Part shown: in pieces, positions 6,443 through 10,535 of the stretch
Numbering within the stretch: position 1 is the stretch's first letter
How the letters are laid out: every line of letters starts with the position of its first letter
The notes under the pieces: generated by a model
Databases searched by the model: none
What the model was told of the DNA's origin: nothing
The model's input: the letters and a program-made list of their open reading frames with translations, nothing else
Source of the DNA: JBMNOU01 sp050943215
GTDB lineage: Bacteria; Bacillota; Clostridia; Christensenellales; SZUA-584
Assembly: GCA_050943215.1 (NCBI GenBank)
Contig: JBMNOU010000059.1
Coordinates: forward strand, 1-10,535
DNA: 10,535 bases
Direction of reading: 5' to 3'
Made by a program: the position numbers and the translations under genes

Positions 6443-6954
6443 TTTATTCGTTTAGTCCAATCTCGAATAAACAGAGCAAAGTACTGATTCTGGGTTCGAT
6501 ACCGGGAAAAGAATCCCTGCGCAAAGGCCAATATTACGGACACGATAGAAACGGATTCTGGCGTGTTATCTATGGTCTTTTTAGCGAGGTATATGAACCG
6601 GATTACGCATTGCGTACGCAGTTTTTGCTGCAAAAAGGTATAGCGCTTTGGGATGTTATAAAATGTTGTGAAAGGGAAGGCAGCCTTGACTCAAATATCC
6701 GAAATCCTATCATTAATGATTTTGGCAGTTTTTTTCGTGGCCATATAGGTATTAAGCATGTTTTTTTTAATGGCAGGATGGCATACCATCTGTTTAAAAA
6801 GCACGTCGGATTTGCATTTGAAGGCATTTTATTTACATACCTCAAATCAACTAGTCCTGCGCATGCTGTGGCATTTGAAACAAGGCTTAAAGAATGGCGA
6901 ACAGTGCGTGCTGCGCTGAATGAAATTGAAGAAGCAAATGATGGAGACGTTTGA
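6439..6954 (+). CDS. DNA-deoxyinosine (hypoxanthine) glycosylase, UDG superfamily family 6
   Basis: A 171-residue DNA repair enzyme predicted to excise hypoxanthine formed by adenine deamination. Motifs in order are: GSIPG (19-23); YYGHDRNGFW (32-41), with Asn38 in the position of the catalytic Asn of family 6; LWDVIKCCEREGSLDSNI; FFNGRMAYHLF; and the active-site-closing motif STSPAHA. The length is normal for the family. The start ATG overlaps the stop of the U32 gene (ATGA), and GGGAGG (6428-6433) lies 5 bases upstream, which settles the start. Its stop in turn lies inside the start of the decayed hydrogenase gene, so the three genes look like one operon. A general UDG-like activity on uracil cannot be excluded. 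Confidence 0.88.
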   Translation: MIYSFSPISNKQSKVLILGSIPGKESLRKGQYYGHDRNGFWRVIYGLFSEVYEPDYALRTQFLLQKGIALWDVIKCCEREGSLDSNIRNPIINDFGSFFRGHIGIKHVFFNGRMAYHLFKKHVGFAFEGILFTYLKSTSPAHAVAFETRLKEWRTVRAALNEIEEANDGDV

Positions 6955-7962
6955 TTCATTGAATATGACGGCTATTAACACTTGCGTTCAAAATAAAATC
7001 GGTGCGTTGTTTGATAAAAAAGGCCGGATTGTGATGCATACCAACTTGACTGCCTGTTTAATCCAAAAAAATTTACACCCGTAGTACGCTTGGCAAAATG
7101 TGGTTGCAATATAGAGTATTGTGAATGCGTATGTTTTCATGATGCTATATCTCGGGATCAAGATGGGAATTTGGTGATTCCCGAGAAAGATTGTGTTGGT
7201 TGCGGAGAATGTATTAATTAATGCAGTACAAATAATTTAACTGATATCATAGAAGTTATACCCATTTTTGATATTATTATTCTTGCCAAACCCCTTTTTA
7301 TGCACTGATTGCGCCTGCATATTTAAGTTAGTTCAGTGCAAAAATGACGTCAGACAGGCTGTGAAGTGCCTTTAAGAAGCTAGGTATTTGCCGGCATGAT
7401 TGAGGTTGCCTTATTTGCGGATGCACTTACCCTTAAAGACGTACTTGAATTGAATATAGCTATCCAGTATGACAAAAGCAGAAGCCCGGCAGGAAGAATC
7501 GCAATATCTTTGAAGCGGCTGGTATAAAGCCAGAAACGCTTACAGAGGATTTGCGCGATCATTCTTAGGCTTTAGGACGAATCTATGCGCGAACGGGTGG
7601 CGTGAGAAGCAGTGAAAAATACGGTGGAGCGCCTAATACCTGGAGGGGCAATATCTGTCAAGACTATGCAGGCAGATGGGTTGCTCGGGTTGTAAGGAAC
7701 TATTAAAGTGCCTTATTAACGGCAAGACAGATGCGAATTTTATATATGGCATGGGATACCCGGAAGGCTATGTTGGTGGCCCCAAAGGTTCTAATTGACA
7801 GGCTTCAAGGTAATAGAAAATGTCAGTGCGTATGCAAAACAGGTAGCAAGCCAAACACCAGCCGAAAATCAATTTGTATTCGAGTTGCTTGCAAGGCTCA
7901 GATTTGACTCGATCGATAGTTTAATTATTAGATACAACATATTTATCAGGGATTTTGACTAG
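6938..7962 (+). pseudogene. decayed [FeFe] hydrogenase (group B-like)
   Basis: No single frame is open, but the pieces join into a hydrogenase with a ferredoxin-like domain. They are: METFDSLNMTAINTCVQNKI (6941-7020); after a frameshift at a run of A, DAYQLDCLFNPKKFTPVVRL, then DAISRDQDGNLVIPEKDCVG and CGECI, with TAA at 7219; TDIIEVIPIFDI; FYALIAPAYLS, with TAG 7329 and TGA 7362; after one extra base near 7386, AGMIEVALFADALTLKDVLE; a deletion covering the L1 (TSCCP) motif; PSMTKAEA as L2 remnant (Cys to Ser); EAAGIKPETLTED, with TAG 7566, GRIYARTGGV; EAVKNTVERL to TMQADG; LKCLINGKTDANFI, GMGYPEGYVGGPK as L3 remnant; VLIDRLQG; and ENVSAYAKQVASQTPAENQF to the TAG at 7960-7962. It starts within the glycosylase gene. 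It cannot make an active hydrogenase. The subgroup is judged from remembered consensus. Confidence 0.88.
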
Positions 7963-8094
7963 TTAAAAAATATTGTATAGTACTTCCCTTTTTCCACGCT
8001 TTGCTTTTTTTGAGGTGATTTATATTGTTGAATAGCATTTATTTTTCTTTTTCAGGTAAAATACTATTAATAATATTGTAATGGAGAAAAAGAA

Positions 8095-9606
8095 ATGAAA
8101 AATACATCATATTGGCTGGATACTACCGATGCTGAGCAGTTTCCTGCATTTTCGGGTCAACGAAAATGTGATGTCGCTGTAGTCGGAGCGGGCTTGACAG
8201 GAATCACTACCGCGCTGCTGCTTGCGAAGGAGGGCGTTGACGTTGTCGTGCTTGAGGCAGACAAAGCGGGCACGGGTACAAGCGGCCATACCACGGCAAA
8301 GATAACGGTGCAGCATGCGCTAAAGTATCAAGATCTGGCAAAGGATAAAGCATGGGCCTATGCCCGGGCCAACAGCATGGGCAAAGCGTTGATCGCCGCA
8401 AACATTAATCGCTATGGTATTAGCTGCGATTACGCAAAAGTACCAGCATACGTATATACGCATGACGAAAATCAAATAAAGAAAATAGAAAATGAAATGA
8501 TCGCATATGAAGAAATTGGCTTGAAGGGTCAGATCGTTGTGGAAACGGGGCTGCCTTTCCAGATTAAAAGTGCCCTTATGATGGAGGATCAGGCACAATT
8601 TCATCCTCTTAAATATCTTTATGCGTTAATCGATGTGCTTAAAGATACAGGATGCCGGATTTATGAACACTCTAAAGTTATTGATATCGGACGTGAAGAA
8701 GCTTGCGTTATCCAAACTGAAAATGGGACGCTGCGCTCAGATGTAGTCGTACTAGCAACAAATTATCCGCTAATTGACATACCGGGACTTTTTTTCATCA
8801 GGCTGCATCAGGATCGATCGTATATCATCAGTACGAATGCCAAAAGCGTTGATATAAAGGGTATGTATATCACCGCAGAGCAGCCGGTCAATTCGATACG
8901 CATGCATTATACGGATAAAGAGACCCTATTGCTGCTTGGTGGTTACGGACATAAAACAGCAAAAGAAAACGATGAAAAAACAAGCTACAGCTGCCTTAAA
9001 GATTTTTTACATACAGATTTCAAAGATGCTGATGCGTCGCCCACATATGGATGGTCTGCGCAGGATTGTGTTACACTTGATAGCATGCCGTATATTGGGG
9101 AAGTAACGAACGAAACACCTCGTGTATATATTGCAACGGGTTTTGAAAAATGGGGCATGACAAATAGTGCAGCAGCCGCAATGATGATAGCTGATGAGAT
9201 TACCGGAACTCGTATGATGGATGTAGATGTAACTAAAGCTTTCAGCCCAAAACGTGTTGCGCCGGGGGCCTCTGCTAAGAATTTTTTTGTTCAAACTGGA
9301 GATGTACTAAAGGCGTTTACCGCTGGAAATGCAGGTATTCCTTTAGGCGATTATGATGATATTGAACCGGGGAAGGGTGCGGTGTTACGCGTTAGCGGTC
9401 AGGCTCAAGCAATATATAAAAATAAAGAGGGCAACGTGACTGCATACAAAGCACATTGCACACATATGAAATGTCCGCTTGAATACAATGAGGCTGAAAA
9501 CTCGTTTGACTGTCCTTGCCACGGTTCCCGGTTTTCTATTGACGGGAAGGTGCTAGAAGGTCCCGCGAAAAAATCGCTTATAAGGATCACGGAGGAAGAA
9601 GATTAG
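8095..9606 (+). CDS. FAD-dependent oxidoreductase with C-terminal Rieske [2Fe-2S] domain
   Basis: A 503-residue protein of the YhfW-like type. The N-terminal DAO-type fold has a Rossmann dinucleotide motif VAVVGAGLTGITTALLLAKE (GAGLTG at 31-36), the acidic residue at the end of the second strand (VVVLEAD), and TSGHTTAKIT, typical of glycine-oxidase-like enzymes. The FAD-closing region reads YIGEVTNETPRVYIATGFEKWGMTNS. From about residue 413 there is a Rieske domain with CTHMKC (Cys455, His457) and CPCHGS (Cys473, His476). The extra Cys460 and Cys475 match the disulfide pair of bc1-type Rieske proteins. No signal peptide is seen, so it is probably cytoplasmic. The substrate is unknown. GGAG (8083-8086) is 8 bases before the ATG. 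It is coupled to the downstream tocopherol-cyclase-like gene, which suggests they act together. Confidence 0.92.
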   Translation: MKNTSYWLDTTDAEQFPAFSGQRKCDVAVVGAGLTGITTALLLAKEGVDVVVLEADKAGTGTSGHTTAKITVQHALKYQDLAKDKAWAYARANSMGKALIAANINRYGISCDYAKVPAYVYTHDENQIKKIENEMIAYEEIGLKGQIVVETGLPFQIKSALMMEDQAQFHPLKYLYALIDVLKDTGCRIYEHSKVIDIGREEACVIQTENGTLRSDVVVLATNYPLIDIPGLFFIRLHQDRSYIISTNAKSVDIKGMYITAEQPVNSIRMHYTDKETLLLLGGYGHKTAKENDEKTSYSCLKDFLHTDFKDADASPTYGWSAQDCVTLDSMPYIGEVTNETPRVYIATGFEKWGMTNSAAAAMMIADEITGTRMMDVDVTKAFSPKRVAPGASAKNFFVQTGDVLKAFTAGNAGIPLGDYDDIEPGKGAVLRVSGQAQAIYKNKEGNVTAYKAHCTHMKCPLEYNEAENSFDCPCHGSRFSIDGKVLEGPAKKSLIRITEEED

Positions 9607-10535
9607 TGGGGCATCGTTTGCTGCCTCGTCATCCGGCGCTATATCATGGTAAGGAGACAAGCCGGCCGTATTTTGAAGGCTGGTATTTTAAGCAGGTATC
9701 GAAAAGTGCTTCATTTTCAGTTATACCCGGCGTTTTTCGGGGAGATAGTAGGGAAGAAGATATCGCTTTTATTCAGGTTATATTCGGTAATCCTGTCGAG
9801 AGTTATTTTATACGTTATCCTTATAGTAAATTTCAATATGAAAAAAATATTTTTGCCATATGGATTGGAGACAGCTTTTTTTCAATGGAAAAGGTAATAC
9901 TGAATATCACTGATATTGGTCTTGAAGGCGAGCTTATTTTTAGTCTTCCGATTACGCTAAAAACAAGTGTTTTTTCACCGACGATTATGGGCCCCTTTTC
10001 TTATCTGCCGGTAATGCAGTGCAACCATGGCGTAATGAGCCTACGGCACAATGTTAGTGGTCTTATCAGCTTTAACGGCAATCAACTTTTATTCGACAAA
10101 GCAGACGGCTACATCGAAAAAGATTGGGGAGAGGCTTTTCCTGAAAGCTGGATATGGATGCAGTGCAGCAATAAAGAAACGGCAATGATGTGCGCTATTG
10201 CCAGCATACCGTACAGCATATTCCGGTTTACAGGGCTGATATGCGTGCTGCTTGCAGACGGTGTCCAATATCGATTTGCAACATACAACGGAGCGAAAAT
10301 CTTATCTGTCAGTACTTCGGAGCATAAAGTAGATGTGCTAATAAAGCGCAGGCATTACCGACTGGAGATTAGTACGTGCAATGATATATTCGGAAACCTA
10401 ATGGCACCTTCTAAAACCGGAATGGATCGGGTTATCACTGAAAGTATTTGTGCGAAATACCACGTTTCACTCTTTTATAAGAAAAATACGGTTTTTAATC
10501 AAAGCTACGAAAACGGCGGCCTTGAAATGTTAAAT
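9606..10535 (+). CDS. tocopherol cyclase-like protein (3' end outside window)
   Basis: An open frame of 310 codons reaches the end of the window without a stop. The N-terminal HPALYHGKETSRPYFEGWYF and the central EKDWGEAFPESWIWMQ (171-186) are the hallmark motifs of the tocopherol-cyclase-like family. Plant and cyanobacterial members close the chromanol ring of tocopherols. Bacterial relatives in Bacillota are uncharacterised and unlikely to make tocopherol. No signal peptide or membrane helix is obvious. The start is GTG at 9606-9608, which shares its G with the upstream stop (TAGTG). GGAGG (9591-9595) lies 10 bases before it. A TTG at 9618 is too far from this site. Family members are roughly 300-350 residues, so only a short part is likely missing. 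A one-base overlap with the FAD/Rieske gene implies translational coupling. Confidence 0.85.
   Translation, partial: MGHRLLPRHPALYHGKETSRPYFEGWYFKQVSKSASFSVIPGVFRGDSREEDIAFIQVIFGNPVESYFIRYPYSKFQYEKNIFAIWIGDSFFSMEKVILNITDIGLEGELIFSLPITLKTSVFSPTIMGPFSYLPVMQCNHGVMSLRHNVSGLISFNGNQLLFDKADGYIEKDWGEAFPESWIWMQCSNKETAMMCAIASIPYSIFRFTGLICVLLADGVQYRFATYNGAKILSVSTSEHKVDVLIKRRHYRLEISTCNDIFGNLMAPSKTGMDRVITESICAKYHVSLFYKKNTVFNQSYENGGLEMLN

Noticed and set aside
6965..7084. Separate small gene starting at ATG 6965
   Set aside because: It is the first piece of the hydrogenase pseudogene running out of frame after the poly-A frameshift; the next piece continues in another frame.
7380..7562. Minus-strand 60-codon open frame
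   Set aside because: It is antisense to the hydrogenase pseudogene, whose sense strand gives a collinear protein match.
9646..9897. Plus-strand open frame of 83 codons starting at ATG 9646
   Set aside because: It lies in another frame inside the tocopherol-cyclase-like gene, which is open for 310 codons with family motifs and a proper start.

Overview
The window looks like chromosome from a low-to-mid GC, anaerobic Bacillota (Clostridia-like) bacterium. The reasons are AGGAGG-type ribosome binding sites with TTG and GTG starts, a tRNA-Ser with its CCA end encoded, an Orn/Lys/Arg decarboxylase, a long U32 protein, and the remains of an [FeFe] hydrogenase. The species cannot be read from the sequence. 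I see no prophage, CRISPR array or resistance locus.

Left part (1-1926): the 3' end of a PLP-dependent Orn/Lys/Arg decarboxylase meets a convergent half-size EamA transporter, with directly abutting stop codons. An AT-rich gap of about 830 bases follows. It holds a possible 37-residue single-span membrane peptide, about 2.6 copies of a 25-bp tandem repeat, terminator-like hairpins on both strands and a 15-codon ORF behind a strong ribosome binding site.

Middle (1927-4162): on the minus strand, a membrane diguanylate cyclase (six predicted helices plus GGDEF, with GGEEF and an intact I-site) starts at TTG. Then comes a gene-poor stretch with an 11-bp direct repeat around a palindrome-containing segment. 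Next is a minus-strand tRNA-Ser(GGA) with a clear promoter and terminator. A 51-residue YjzC-like protein follows on the plus strand.

Right part (4163-10535, all plus strand): a probable operon encodes a 759-residue U32 protein of the RlhA/TrhP type (Fe-S RNA hydroxylation family) and, with an ATGA overlap, a family-6 DNA glycosylase for deoxyinosine. The start of a third gene overlaps the glycosylase stop. This third gene is a badly decayed group-B-like [FeFe] hydrogenase with several frameshifts, in-frame stops, at least two internal deletions and loss of recognisable H-cluster cysteine ligands. After a new leader come a FAD-dependent oxidoreductase with a C-terminal Rieske domain and, overlapping it by one base, a tocopherol-cyclase-like protein that runs off the window.

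The most informative reading is the hydrogenase pseudogene: about 1.1 kb that looks non-coding but can be reassembled piece by piece. The second is the tight coupling of a FAD/Rieske oxidoreductase to a tocopherol-cyclase-like protein, which may be a small redox module of unknown substrate.
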